Assembly (NCBI GenBank): GCA_964571275.1
Contig: CAZNCQ010000033.1
Span: 1-39,220, forward strand
Source: DASRQZ01 sp964571275
Lineage (GTDB): Bacteria; Myxococcota_A; Polyangia; Fen-1088
DNA: 39,220 nt
Direction: 5' to 3'
The notes below the pieces were generated by a model. It was not told the DNA's origin. It worked only from the letters and a program-made list of their open reading frames with translations, and ran no database searches. Shown here one piece after another: positions 1 through 8,385 of the stretch. Position 1 is the first letter of the stretch, and every line of letters begins with the position of its first letter. A program made the position numbers and the translations under genes.

Positions 1-17
1 CGCGCCGCGGAGAGTGA

Positions 18-127
18 GAATCCTTCGCCACCTCATTCTCCCTCTCCTCCACCTCTGCGCGGCAGCGGAGAGGGAGAATGCTTCGCCACCTCATTCTCCC
101 TCTCCTCCACGTCCGCGGGGAGGAGAG
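18..127. repeat. REP-like CT-rich direct and inverted repeat
   Basis: A 35-base direct repeat occurs at 18-52 and 76-110 with one mismatch. Inside it, CATTCTCCCTCTCC (34-47) is the exact reverse complement of GGAGAGGGAGAATG (67-80), so a 14-bp stem can form. A second pairing is CTCTCCTCC near 100-108 with GGAGGAGAG at 119-127. This resembles the CCCTCTCC/GGAGAGGG intergenic palindromes found in many GC-rich Gram-negative genomes. It lies just downstream of the leftward gene ending at 148 and may end its transcript, though there is no T-run. Confidence 0.6.
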
Positions 128-147
128 GGTCGGGGTGAGGAGGTCCG

Positions 148-1236
148 CTACTCCGCGGCGCGGTCGATGTGGCGGAGGGCGTCCGGCTGCAAGCCGAAGC
201 GCTCGCGCGCCTGCTTGACGTCAGCGATGGTCTTCACCGACAGCGGCAGCTCGATCGCGTGGTCCTCGACGCGCCAGCCGTCGTCGGCGACGTCGAAGAT
301 CAGGTTGGCGGTCTGCAGGCCCAGCGTCTCGTGGTCGGGGACGACCGCGATCGTGCCCAGCGGCGACACCGGATCCACCAGGTTCGGCAAACCGACGATC
401 AGCGGCAGCTTCGCGGTCTTCAGCGCCTCGCGCCACGACTCGTCGAGGAAGCGCCCGTCGCGAATCAGGCCGTTGTCGTTGAGCATCCAGAGCGCATCGA
501 CCTTGTTCTTCTCGGCGAGCCCGAGGATCGCGTCCTTGAGCTCGGCGGAGGTGACTTCCTTGGGGACCTCGACGGCGTCGAGCTCGATCTGCTCGGTGGC
601 GGCCAGCTCGCGCTGCTTGTCGATGTAATCCTTGAAGCCGGGCCGATAGACCACGCCGACCTTGCGCACGGGCGTCGTGATGATCGCGCGCAGGTTCCGG
701 AACGCGGTGACGCCCGGAACCTCGTAGGCGATGCCGGTCGAGCGCGGCAGCGACGCGCGCAGCTTCTCGACGAACGACACCATGACGACCACCGCGGGCG
801 GCGCCGGCTTGCCGCCGAGGCCCTCGACGTACTTCTTGAACAGGTTGACGGTCAGGTTGTTCATCAGCACGACGCACGCCGGTGACGTGCGGTCGATCGC
901 CGCGCCCAGTTGCTCGGCCGTGGTCTCTTTGCTCACCGGCAGCGTCGAGACGTTGAAGTTCTTCTGCACCTCGGTGACCAGGCCGCGCCGCACGTCGATG
1001 AAGTCGGCGAACGTCGGCGTCGCGACCAGGATCGTCGCCGCGCCCGAGCGCGGCAGCGGATCGGTGAACGCCGTCGCGGCCGAACCCTCGCCGCCCTCGC
1101 CGGTGCCGCCCGTGGTCGCGCAGCCGCCGAGCAGCAGCAGCGGCGCCAGCAGCCAGGCGAGACGCGCCGGCGTGTCTCGCCGACGCGGCCATTCTTTGCT
1201 CATCCAGTTGATCATGCTCAAGACGGGCAATTTCAT
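148..1236 (-). CDS. ABC-type solute-binding lipoprotein (COG2984-like)
   Basis: A 362-residue exported lipoprotein. A basic stretch and hydrophobic segment end in the lipobox LLGGC, with the lipid-bearing Cys at residue 39. The rest looks like the two-lobed uncharacterised substrate-binding family COG2984 (TrpX-like): a segment PVRKVGVVYRPGF opens the second lobe and a conserved run around VDALWMLNDNG and PLIVGLPNLVDPVSPLGT follows. The ATG at 1236 is chosen because GGAG lies six bases upstream and it overlaps the stop of the preceding gene as ATGA, indicating translational coupling. A start at 1203 would give a more typical signal peptide but has no ribosome site. No permease or ATPase gene is adjacent. 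The ligand is unknown. Confidence 0.8.
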   Translation of the reverse strand: MKLPVLSMINWMSKEWPRRRDTPARLAWLLAPLLLLGGCATTGGTGEGGEGSAATAFTDPLPRSGAATILVATPTFADFIDVRRGLVTEVQKNFNVSTLPVSKETTAEQLGAAIDRTSPACVVLMNNLTVNLFKKYVEGLGGKPAPPAVVVMVSFVEKLRASLPRSTGIAYEVPGVTAFRNLRAIITTPVRKVGVVYRPGFKDYIDKQRELAATEQIELDAVEVPKEVTSAELKDAILGLAEKNKVDALWMLNDNGLIRDGRFLDESWREALKTAKLPLIVGLPNLVDPVSPLGTIAVVPDHETLGLQTANLIFDVADDGWRVEDHAIELPLSVKTIADVKQARERFGLQPDALRHIDRAAE

Positions 1237-2069
1237 CGGGGGCTCCATGCGTCGACGCCCAGAACCGCCTTGGTCGCCGGATCGAGTCCGTTGAACGCCT
1301 TCACGACGGCGTCCTTTGCCGCTGGGTTGAGGACCGACAACGCCGGCAAACCGACATGTCCCTCGGGCAATTCGCGCGTCTTGAGCGCGAGGCGCGTGTG
1401 CTTGGCCAGGCTGGCCAGCATCGAGCTCGGCACCAGCAACGCCTGCGCGGCCGAGAACTCGAGCAGCGGCACCAGGTCCTCGACCTTGGCGACGCGTTTG
1501 AGCTTGAAGTCCTTGTCCTTGGTCAATTGAGCCACGAAGCTTTGGCTGCCGTCGCGGCCCAGCAGATCGACCATGCCGATGGTCTTTCCCGCCAGCGGCC
1601 CCTCGAGCGGCTTGTTGATCGAGACCAGGACGTACGATTCCGAATCCTTGCCGTCGCGTGTCCCCTGCAGCGTCGCCTTCTTGCCGCGCGCCTCGAGCAC
1701 CGGCGGGATCACCAGGACGGCGTCCGGGTTCCCGGTGGTGGAAGCGCTGTCGAAGTCTCGGTAGGTCGCGAACATTTTCACGGTCAGGCCCGGCAGGTGG
1801 TCCGCCAGCATCTTTTCCACGTCACCGAGCTTGGCGTCAATCTGCAGCAGCACGTATACCGACGGGTGCCCGCCCCCGGCCGGCACCGCCGCCGGTGTGG
1901 CCACCGCTGTGTTCGCCGCGGCGGGCGGCGCCGCGGGCATGCCGTCCGCTCGGGCCGCCGATCGGCCCAGCAGGAGGGCGATCAGAGTCACGAACAGGCC
2001 CGTGACGGCGCGACCGGAGCGAGGGCTGATTCCCGGTCTGCTTCTCTCCGTCGAGGAAAGCGTTCTCAT
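1233..2069 (-). CDS. Periplasmic solute-binding-like protein (PhnD-type fold suspected)
   Basis: 278 residues with a Sec-type signal peptide (basic N-terminus, then TGLFVTLIALLLG and a cut near ARADG), an Ala/Pro linker, and a globular domain. Phrases such as LEGPLAGKTIGMVDLLGRDGSQSFVAQL and a late ALSVLNPAAKDAVVKAFNGLDP resemble the PhnD/phosphate-binding type of periplasmic proteins, where a late helix closes the lobe. It is coupled by a 4-base overlap to the lipoprotein gene ending at 148. The ATG at 2069 is preferred to a GTG at 2084, which has no ribosome site. The fold assignment is from the look of the sequence only. Confidence 0.6.
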   Translation of the reverse strand: MRTLSSTERSRPGISPRSGRAVTGLFVTLIALLLGRSAARADGMPAAPPAAANTAVATPAAVPAGGGHPSVYVLLQIDAKLGDVEKMLADHLPGLTVKMFATYRDFDSASTTGNPDAVLVIPPVLEARGKKATLQGTRDGKDSESYVLVSINKPLEGPLAGKTIGMVDLLGRDGSQSFVAQLTKDKDFKLKRVAKVEDLVPLLEFSAAQALLVPSSMLASLAKHTRLALKTRELPEGHVGLPALSVLNPAAKDAVVKAFNGLDPATKAVLGVDAWSPR

Positions 2070-2159
2070 TTCGCTCGTCGACACCGTTGGTCAGAACGCA
2101 AGAGGCGCCCATCTTCTACCGGCCAGCGCCGCGTGTCAAATTCGTGGCGGGGGTGAGGA

Positions 2160-2219
2160 TGGGAACCCTGACAGGGTTCCCAAACCCTCCTTCAGGATGG
2201 GAACCCTGACAGGCTCCCA
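2160..2219. repeat. Duplicated hairpin in a divergent intergenic region
   Basis: AGGATGGGAACCCTGACAGG occurs twice, at 2156-2175 and 2194-2213, 38 bases apart. The first copy forms a perfect 10-bp hairpin: TGGGAACCCT at 2160-2169, loop GAC, AGGGTTCCCA at 2173-2182. The second copy forms a weaker hairpin with one mismatch and one missing base. The pair sits between the divergent genes starting at 2069 (leftward) and 2344 (rightward). No T-run follows, so a simple terminator is unlikely; a dispersed palindromic repeat or a regulatory site is possible. Confidence 0.7.
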
Positions 2220-2343
2220 CCGCGCGGGCGCGCGAAAAAACGCGCGCCGCGCCTGCGACGCACGCGCGCTTCCGGCGCACGTCTGCCGAACAGTGGTGCG
2301 AACGCCCTCAAGCAAATCGCGCGCAGAACCGATTTGGCATGGC

Positions 2344-3897
2344 ATGACCCACAAAACCCAACCACGCACCACCCAAGCTTCGCAGAAAGTCACCATGCTC
2401 GGTGCCGCGTTGTCGCTGCTGATCCCGGTCGCCATCGGCGGCTGTGGCAGCGACAACAAACCCAGCACCCCGCCGATCAGCGTCACGATCGGCGCGATGT
2501 TGCCGACCACCGGGCCCAACGCCAACATGGACTGGATCACCGCCGTCGAGTTGGCCGTCACCGACATGACCAGCGCGGTCAAAATGTCGACGATCAAGCA
2601 GCCCATCACCTTCAACGTGGAAGAGAAGAACGTCGCCTCCGACGAGACAATGGCCCACGACGCCATGGGCGTCTACAGCACGGACGGCGCCAAGATCGTC
2701 ATCACCGAGGCCTCGAACGCCGCGATCGGTTCCAACAAGTGGAACTACGAACAGCTCGACGCCGTCGCCGCTGGCACAGCGGCTAGTTCTCCCATACCGG
2801 TGATCAGCTTCACTGCAACCTCGGGCAGCCTCAACAGCCCGACGATTACAGATGCGGTTCCCGTACGGCAAGAGGCCCTGCGTGATACGGCCAACTGGTT
2901 CTACCGCACCTGCCCGAACAGCAACAACCTGTCGACGATCCGCCTCAACGAGATCTTCGGCGGCCTGGCTGGAAACGGCGGCGACACCAACGGCGACCAC
3001 ACGGTGAAGGTCGTCTGGATCGGGAGCATGGACACCTCGACCCAGTCGAGCATCACGGGCGACCAGAAGGCGGTCAACACCTACCTCGGGACGCCGGCTG
3101 GAGTCGCGGCTCTCGGCAGCAACACGTACTCTGCCGAGACCGTCTCGTTCGACCCCGGCACCGACCCGACCTCGTTTGACTACACCACCTATATCGCCCA
3201 GGCGACCGACAACATGAATCAGCAGACCGGGATGCAGGACGGCTTTCCCGACATGATCATCAACAAGGCGCTCCCGAACATCGCGATCCCGTTCATCAAG
3301 GCCTACAAGCAAAATCCGGCGAACACCATCAACATCTTCCAGGACGGCTCGTTCCGCCGCAACACGCTGCTTGTGGCGCTGGGCACGGCGGCTGACGGCC
3401 AGGTCGGCGTCTCCAACATCGCCTACATGAACAACGACTCGGGCACGGTCTTCAAGAATGAGCAGTCGGCCCAGACCGGTTATCAGCCGGCGGCGTACGA
3501 GGCGCAGGGTTACGACGCGATGGCGCTCGGGCTGCTTGCGGTGATCAAGGCCAGCATCGACAACGCGATCACCGATCCGACCTTGCTGACCACGGACCAG
3601 GTGCACAAGGCCCTCAACGAGCTCAACGACCCGAACGCTACCGTTCGATTCGGCACGGGCGCCGCCCAGTTCAAGCTGGCGATCGAGGCGCTCCAGGCTG
3701 GTCAAACCGTTAACTACGACGGCGCCAGCGGCAACGTCGACTTCGATACGAGCGACCCAACGATGGGCGCCGCAGGCGACACCTACGACTACGCCACGGT
3801 CTGGAAAATCCAGGGCGGTCAGTTCCACGAGACGCAGTTCTTCAACTGCCTCCCGATGCAGAACTGCGCGTCGTTGGCCACGCTCCCCGCGCAATAG
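2344..3897 (+). CDS. Branched-chain amino-acid-type solute-binding lipoprotein
   Basis: 517 residues. The N-terminus is basic, then hydrophobic, ending in the lipobox IGGC. The mature part opens with ISVTIGAMLPTTGPN, the usual beginning of Peripla_BP_6/LivJ-type binding proteins, and later shows IVITEASNAA, VKVVWIGS and a YDAMAL segment typical of the second lobe. It would bind a small molecule in the periplasm. It has no neighbouring LivHMGF transporter; instead a TonB-dependent receptor follows after a terminator. The ATG at 2344 keeps a positive n-region; an ATG at 2395 is also possible. Neither has a strong ribosome site. It is long for the family because of Asn/Thr/Asp-rich insertions. 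Confidence 0.8.
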   Translation: MTHKTQPRTTQASQKVTMLGAALSLLIPVAIGGCGSDNKPSTPPISVTIGAMLPTTGPNANMDWITAVELAVTDMTSAVKMSTIKQPITFNVEEKNVASDETMAHDAMGVYSTDGAKIVITEASNAAIGSNKWNYEQLDAVAAGTAASSPIPVISFTATSGSLNSPTITDAVPVRQEALRDTANWFYRTCPNSNNLSTIRLNEIFGGLAGNGGDTNGDHTVKVVWIGSMDTSTQSSITGDQKAVNTYLGTPAGVAALGSNTYSAETVSFDPGTDPTSFDYTTYIAQATDNMNQQTGMQDGFPDMIINKALPNIAIPFIKAYKQNPANTINIFQDGSFRRNTLLVALGTAADGQVGVSNIAYMNNDSGTVFKNEQSAQTGYQPAAYEAQGYDAMALGLLAVIKASIDNAITDPTLLTTDQVHKALNELNDPNATVRFGTGAAQFKLAIEALQAGQTVNYDGASGNVDFDTSDPTMGAAGDTYDYATVWKIQGGQFHETQFFNCLPMQNCASLATLPAQ

Positions 3898-3905
3898 CCC
3901 CTCCG

Positions 3906-3951
3906 CGCCGCGCGCATAGCCGCTCCTCGGCGGCGCGCGGCGCTGCTTTTT
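3906..3951 (+). terminator. Rho-independent terminator
   Basis: CGCCGCGCGC (3906-3915) pairs perfectly with GCGCGCGGCG (3933-3942), followed by CTGC and five T residues (3947-3951). It lies 8 bases after the stop of the binding-protein gene and separates it from the receptor gene. Confidence 0.7.
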
Positions 3952-4034
3952 CTTCGCTTAGGCAATTCGCTTCCGTCTTCGTTTCTTCGCTCCTTCGTAT
4001 TTCGTAGTTCGACTTCAGCGAGAGGACCTCCCCT

Positions 4035-6227
4035 GTGGACAAGCCCAGCGGTTCGTGGAACGTGGTCGTCCGGGTTCGACCCTTTGTCATCGTTTCGCTC
4101 TTCGCGCTGACGAGCCTGGCCGTGAGCAGTCGCCCGGCGACTGCAGCCGAAGGTCCCGGCGCGACGAGCGGCGACAGCGATGCCGACGACTTGAACCTCG
4201 AGAACCTGCTCCGCCTCAAGGTCATCACCGCCTCGGGCGGTGTCGCCGAGGAGAGCGACCTCGCGCCCGCGAACGTGTTCACGGTCCTCTCGTCCGAGAT
4301 CGCCGCCCAGGGCTGGCACTCGGTCGCCGAGGTGCTGGAGCACGTCCCCGGCATGTACGTCATCGACGATTACGTCACCCAGAACGTCGCGGTGCGCGGC
4401 GCGAGCAGCGGCCTGCGCGCCGGCACGAACGTCCTCAAGGTCATGATCAACGGCACCGACGTCAGCTTCCGCCCCGATTTCAACGCGCTCATCGGCCCGG
4501 AGTTCATCCCCATCGAGGTCGTCGACCGCATAGAGATCGCGCGTGGTCCGCTGTCGGCCCTCTACGGCGCGAACGCGTTCCTGGCCACGGTCAACATCGT
4601 CACCATCAGCCCCGATCACATCGGCGGCCGCGTGGACGCCAACGGCTCGGCCCGCCCGTACTCGGGCGGCACCGCTTACGGCGGCGGCGCCGCCGGCGTC
4701 GCCACGGCGAAGCTGGGCCAGGACGTCAAGCTGCTGCTCTCCGCCGGCTATGATCGGATCAACCGCGGCGGCCTCACCATCCAGCAAACGTTCCCCAACC
4801 AGCCCGCGACAACGCCGGGCCTGGGCCAGACCAGCGGCGACGACCTCGCGCGGCCCCTCAGCCTGTTCGGCCGTCTGACCGCGCCGACCGGCGTGTTCGG
4901 CGATCTCTCGCTTCAGGGCGGCATGCAGCAATCCGACTCCAACGGCAACTTCCAGCTCGGCTCCGTCCTGACCGGCCAGACGCGCGAATCGATCCGCAAC
5001 CTGTGGGTCGAGGCGCAGCACAACGGCCGCTGGACCAACATCATCTCGTCGACGGTCACCGTCGGTTACGCCCACGGCGCGCCCACCGGCAACGACCGGC
5101 TGTTCCTGACCGGCGTCAACACGTCGTATTTCACGCGCAGCTTCGGGTACGACGCGGTCGACGGCAAGCTGTCGCTCACGGTCACGCCGCAGTCCAACCT
5201 GCGTATCTCCGCCGGCGTCGACCTGTCGCACGAATCGGACAACGTGCTGATCTACACCCAGCACTTCTTCGACCCCACCATGCCGCCGGTCGAGCAAATC
5301 ACGGACCCGACCCGCAGCGTGACCGTCACGAAGGTTGCGCCCAACCTGCATGCCTCGCTCGATCCGATCAGCAGCGTCCGCCTGTCGGCCGACGGCCGCG
5401 TCGACTTCATCAATCAGTTCGACAAGCAATTCAGCGCCAGAGGCGCGGCCGGCTGGCGTATCCTGCCCAAGCTGGTCGCCAAGATCATCGGCGGGCGCGC
5501 GTTCCAGACGCCGTCGACGGTGTTCTTGTACGCGAACAACGGCTTTGGCACCGCCGACATCAAGGGTGCCCGGACCACAGGCGCCGGTAACTTCTCGCTG
5601 GTCCCGCAAACCGTCACCAGCGGCGAGCTGGTCGTCAACTTCTTGCCCAATGAGCACCTGTCAATCAACGGCTCGGGCTATTACCAGTCGATTGACAATC
5701 AAATCACTTTCGTTCCCACCGGCGCCAACTTCATCGCGCGCAACCAAGGCACCGCCAACAGCGGCGGCGGCGAGCTCAACGTCACTGGCCGGTTCTGGCA
5801 CCTCGAGCCCTACGGGCGCTTCAGCGGGCAATGGTTCCTGAACCATCCCAGCCGCACGCAGTTCGACATGGGACCCACAATCCCACCGTCGCTGGTGCCG
5901 GCGTTCTGGGGCCTGGTCGGCGTGCGCGCCACCGTCCCGCAGCCCCACCTGACCTTCGACGCCACCTGGCGCGGCGTCGGCGAGCGCGGCGCCTCCTCGA
6001 GCAACATCTTCATCAACAGCCGCACGTCGTACGCCCTGCCCGCCTACCAGCAGTTCGATCTGGCGGCGACAGCGACCTTCATCCCGCTCGGCAAGGGCCA
6101 CGAGACGCGCGTGCTCCTCGCCGTCCGCAACCTCCTCGACGAGCACCACTTCGAGCCCGGCTTCGGCGGCATCGACATCCCGACCCTGGGGCGTACGTTC
6201 CAGCTCGGGCTCACGCAGATGTACTAG
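4035..6227 (+). CDS. TonB-dependent outer-membrane receptor
   Basis: 730 residues. The signal peptide (FVIVSLFALTSLAV) is followed by an acidic stretch with DLNLENLLRLKVITASGG, a segment typical of this TonB-receptor subfamily. The plug domain covers about residues 70-190 (VLEHVPGMYVIDD, VAVRGASSG, VVDRIEIARGPLSALYGANAF). The remainder is a beta-barrel with many aromatic alternating strands and ends in a barrel-type C-terminal strand (FQLGLTQMY). It imports a scarce ligand across the outer membrane with TonB energy. The start is GTG with AGAGGA eight bases upstream. Its neighbours are three periplasmic binding proteins, which may receive the ligand. No TonB/ExbBD genes are present, and the ligand cannot be told from the sequence. 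Confidence 0.9.
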   Translation: MDKPSGSWNVVVRVRPFVIVSLFALTSLAVSSRPATAAEGPGATSGDSDADDLNLENLLRLKVITASGGVAEESDLAPANVFTVLSSEIAAQGWHSVAEVLEHVPGMYVIDDYVTQNVAVRGASSGLRAGTNVLKVMINGTDVSFRPDFNALIGPEFIPIEVVDRIEIARGPLSALYGANAFLATVNIVTISPDHIGGRVDANGSARPYSGGTAYGGGAAGVATAKLGQDVKLLLSAGYDRINRGGLTIQQTFPNQPATTPGLGQTSGDDLARPLSLFGRLTAPTGVFGDLSLQGGMQQSDSNGNFQLGSVLTGQTRESIRNLWVEAQHNGRWTNIISSTVTVGYAHGAPTGNDRLFLTGVNTSYFTRSFGYDAVDGKLSLTVTPQSNLRISAGVDLSHESDNVLIYTQHFFDPTMPPVEQITDPTRSVTVTKVAPNLHASLDPISSVRLSADGRVDFINQFDKQFSARGAAGWRILPKLVAKIIGGRAFQTPSTVFLYANNGFGTADIKGARTTGAGNFSLVPQTVTSGELVVNFLPNEHLSINGSGYYQSIDNQITFVPTGANFIARNQGTANSGGGELNVTGRFWHLEPYGRFSGQWFLNHPSRTQFDMGPTIPPSLVPAFWGLVGVRATVPQPHLTFDATWRGVGERGASSSNIFINSRTSYALPAYQQFDLAATATFIPLGKGHETRVLLAVRNLLDEHHFEPGFGGIDIPTLGRTFQLGLTQMY

Positions 6228-6242
6228 GCGCCGGGCCCGCAC

Positions 6243-6473
6243 TCAGCGCAGGACCACCATCGCCAGGTCGACGCCCAGCGCCAGCAGCCCGCCGCCAATC
6301 AAGAACAGCAGCGCGACCGTCCAGCGATAGTAGCGGCGCGCCCAGCGCGGAGCATCCTCGCGAGCCGCGAAGCGACGACCGCTGGCGCGCAACGCGGCGA
6401 CCAGCGTCCAGAGCACGAGCCCGGGAAGCGTGTACGCGACTGCATGGGCCACATCACGGGCGGTGACGCTCAC
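6243..6473 (-). CDS. Small two-helix membrane protein
   Basis: 76 residues with two membrane segments (about 11-29 and 52-74) separated by a basic loop (SGRRFAAREDAPRWARRYYRW). The GTG start overlaps the TGA of the upstream gene (GTGA) and has GGAG five bases before it, so the two are translationally coupled. It converges with the TonB receptor gene, with only 15 bases between the stops. I do not recognise the family. Its coupling suggests it works with the larger membrane protein encoded upstream. Confidence 0.65.
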   Translation of the reverse strand: MSVTARDVAHAVAYTLPGLVLWTLVAALRASGRRFAAREDAPRWARRYYRWTVALLFLIGGGLLALGVDLAMVVLR

Positions 6474-7300
6474 GTCCACTCCTTCGGACGAACGGCGTCG
6501 AGCGGCGCGGCGGCGCGCAGCGCGAGGACCGCGCTGACCACGCCGAACGCGGTGAAGAGCATCGTCAGCAGAACCAGCACCGCCACCACCTGGATGACGG
6601 CGTCGGCCATCCGGCGCACCAGCGCGCGGATGCCTGCCGTCGAGAGGTGGCCGACCGCGACGCCGTCGCCCGTACCGCACGAGCGCAGAACGTCGCCGTC
6701 GGCGCAGCCCGCGAATTCGGCGCCGCTCCCCGGCGCGGCCGCTTGCTCGGCATACTTCCACTTGCCCTGCGTGAGCTCGTCGCGATCGAGGTGACAGCGC
6801 GCGACGATGTCGTCGGGGATCGGCGAGACACTCTCCGTTGGACCGAGCCAGTAGCGGGTACGGAAGCGACGCGCGGAACGAAACCCGAGGTCGAGCTCGA
6901 CGACACCCAGGTCGGGCGGGCTGATCTTCCACCGCTGGTCCTCCCCGGCCAGCTCGAGAGCGTCCAGCCGACCGAGCCGGCATTTCTCCGTGGCGTAGGT
7001 CCCCTTGCCGTGTCGCGTGGTCTGGGTAACGACGCCGATCCAGGCGACCGCGGCACGACCAAGCGCCGTCGTGACCGCCGGCCCTTCGAGGATCCCGTGA
7101 TAGACCGCGCCGCCTGCGAGCGGAACGCCCGCGAATGGCGGCAACCTGCCGAGCGCGCCCAACCGGCCGACCTCGGGCACCGACGCCCAGAAGGCGGTGA
7201 ACGCGAAGAACCCACCGATGAGCGCGAAGAGGACATATATCCACTGTCGGCCCGGCATCCGGTTTCGATTCGCCCGCGCGCCCGGTCCCGCTGTCGCCAT
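6470..7300 (-). CDS. Membrane protein with large extramembrane domain (GIDE-like?)
   Basis: 276 residues. A membrane helix lies at about 20-40 (WIYVLFALIGGFFAFTAFW) and another near the C-terminus (VIQVVAVLVLLTMLFTAFGVV). Between them is a soluble domain with beta-rich phrases such as AWIGVVTQTTRHGKGTYATEK and DLGVVELDLG, and a late segment DVLRSCGTGDGVAVG before the second helix. The two-helix arrangement and the domain vaguely recall bacterial GIDE/BAM-type membrane proteins, but this is a weak resemblance. It is coupled to the 76-residue membrane protein downstream. Function unknown. Confidence 0.65.
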   Translation of the reverse strand: MATAGPGARANRNRMPGRQWIYVLFALIGGFFAFTAFWASVPEVGRLGALGRLPPFAGVPLAGGAVYHGILEGPAVTTALGRAAVAWIGVVTQTTRHGKGTYATEKCRLGRLDALELAGEDQRWKISPPDLGVVELDLGFRSARRFRTRYWLGPTESVSPIPDDIVARCHLDRDELTQGKWKYAEQAAAPGSGAEFAGCADGDVLRSCGTGDGVAVGHLSTAGIRALVRRMADAVIQVVAVLVLLTMLFTAFGVVSAVLALRAAAPLDAVRPKEWT

Positions 7301-7344
7301 GCGTTCGCGAGCATGCCACCAGTGCCCGCGCTAAGGTAGCCTCG

Positions 7345-8331
7345 TTGACTGCGCCGGCTCCCGAACCCATTCGCATCGGCGTCTCGTCCTGCCTCCTCGG
7401 CACGGCGGTTCGCTACGACGGGCAGCACAAGCGCAACGACTTCCTGGTCGAGGAGCTGGGGCCGCTGGTCGAGTGGGTTTCAGTCTGTCCCGAGGTCGAG
7501 GTCGGCATGGGCGTGCCGCGCGAGAGCGTGCGGCTGGTGCGCGGGCCGCGCGGGCGCACGTTGATGCTCGGCAACCAGAGCGGCTCCGACTGGACCGCGC
7601 GCATGGAGACGTTCGCGGCCGGCCGGGCCGACGAGCTCGCGCACGCCGAGCTCTGCGGCTACGTGCTGAAGAGCCGCTCGCCGAGCTGCGGGATGGAGCG
7701 CGTGAACCTGTTCGCCGACGACGTCGGTGGCCACGACGCCGAGCGCCAGCCGCGAAAGGAAGGCGTGGGCCTGTTCGCCGCCGCGCTGCTGCGCCGATTG
7801 CCCAGCCTTCCGGTCGAGGAAGAGGGCCGGCTCGCCGACCCGCGCCTGCGCGAGAACTTCATCGAGCGCGTCTTCGCCTACGATCGCTTGCGGCGCCTCT
7901 GGCGCGCGCGCTGGGCGCTGCGCGAGCTGATCGCGTTTCACACCGCGCACAAGATGGCGTTGCTCGCCCACTCGACCGAGGGCTACCGCGAGCTCGGGCG
8001 CCTGGTCGCCGCCGCAAAGACGATCCCGCGCGCGGAGCTGCGCGATCGCTACGAGACGCGGTTCATGAGCGTGCTTCGCAAGCTGGCGACGCCGGGGCGG
8101 CAGGCCAACGTGCTGCAGCACATGGCGGGTCACCTGCGCGAGGGCCTGGACGCCGGCGATCGGCGCGAGCTCGGCGCCGCGATCGACGACCACCGCAACG
8201 GATTGGTCCCGTTGATCGTGCCGGTCGTGCTGCTGCGCCACCACGCGCGCCGCCTCGACGTCGCCTACTTGCTGGGCCAGACCTATCTCGATCCGCACCC
8301 GAAAGAGTTGATGCTGCGCAACCGCGTCTAG
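7345..8331 (+). CDS. DUF523-DUF1722 fusion protein (YbgA-type)
   Basis: 328 residues. The N-terminal half is DUF523: GVSSCLLGTAVRYDG, then CPEVEVGMGVPRE, and KSRSPSCGM, with the conserved cysteines that may bind a metal or Fe-S centre. The C-terminal half is DUF1722 (YbgA), with REL.AFHTAHKMALLAHS and YLLGQTYLDPHPKELMLRN. The whole protein matches the common two-domain architecture in length. It is found in many bacteria, often near photolyase genes, and its biochemical role is not settled; no photolyase is seen here. The start is TTG at 7345 with AAGG about eight bases upstream. Confidence 0.85.
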   Translation: MTAPAPEPIRIGVSSCLLGTAVRYDGQHKRNDFLVEELGPLVEWVSVCPEVEVGMGVPRESVRLVRGPRGRTLMLGNQSGSDWTARMETFAAGRADELAHAELCGYVLKSRSPSCGMERVNLFADDVGGHDAERQPRKEGVGLFAAALLRRLPSLPVEEEGRLADPRLRENFIERVFAYDRLRRLWRARWALRELIAFHTAHKMALLAHSTEGYRELGRLVAAAKTIPRAELRDRYETRFMSVLRKLATPGRQANVLQHMAGHLREGLDAGDRRELGAAIDDHRNGLVPLIVPVVLLRHHARRLDVAYLLGQTYLDPHPKELMLRNRV

Positions 8332-8385
8332 TGCGGCGGAGACCCGACTGGCACGCGCCCGGCGGCGCGCTAGAGTCGCGGCGCC

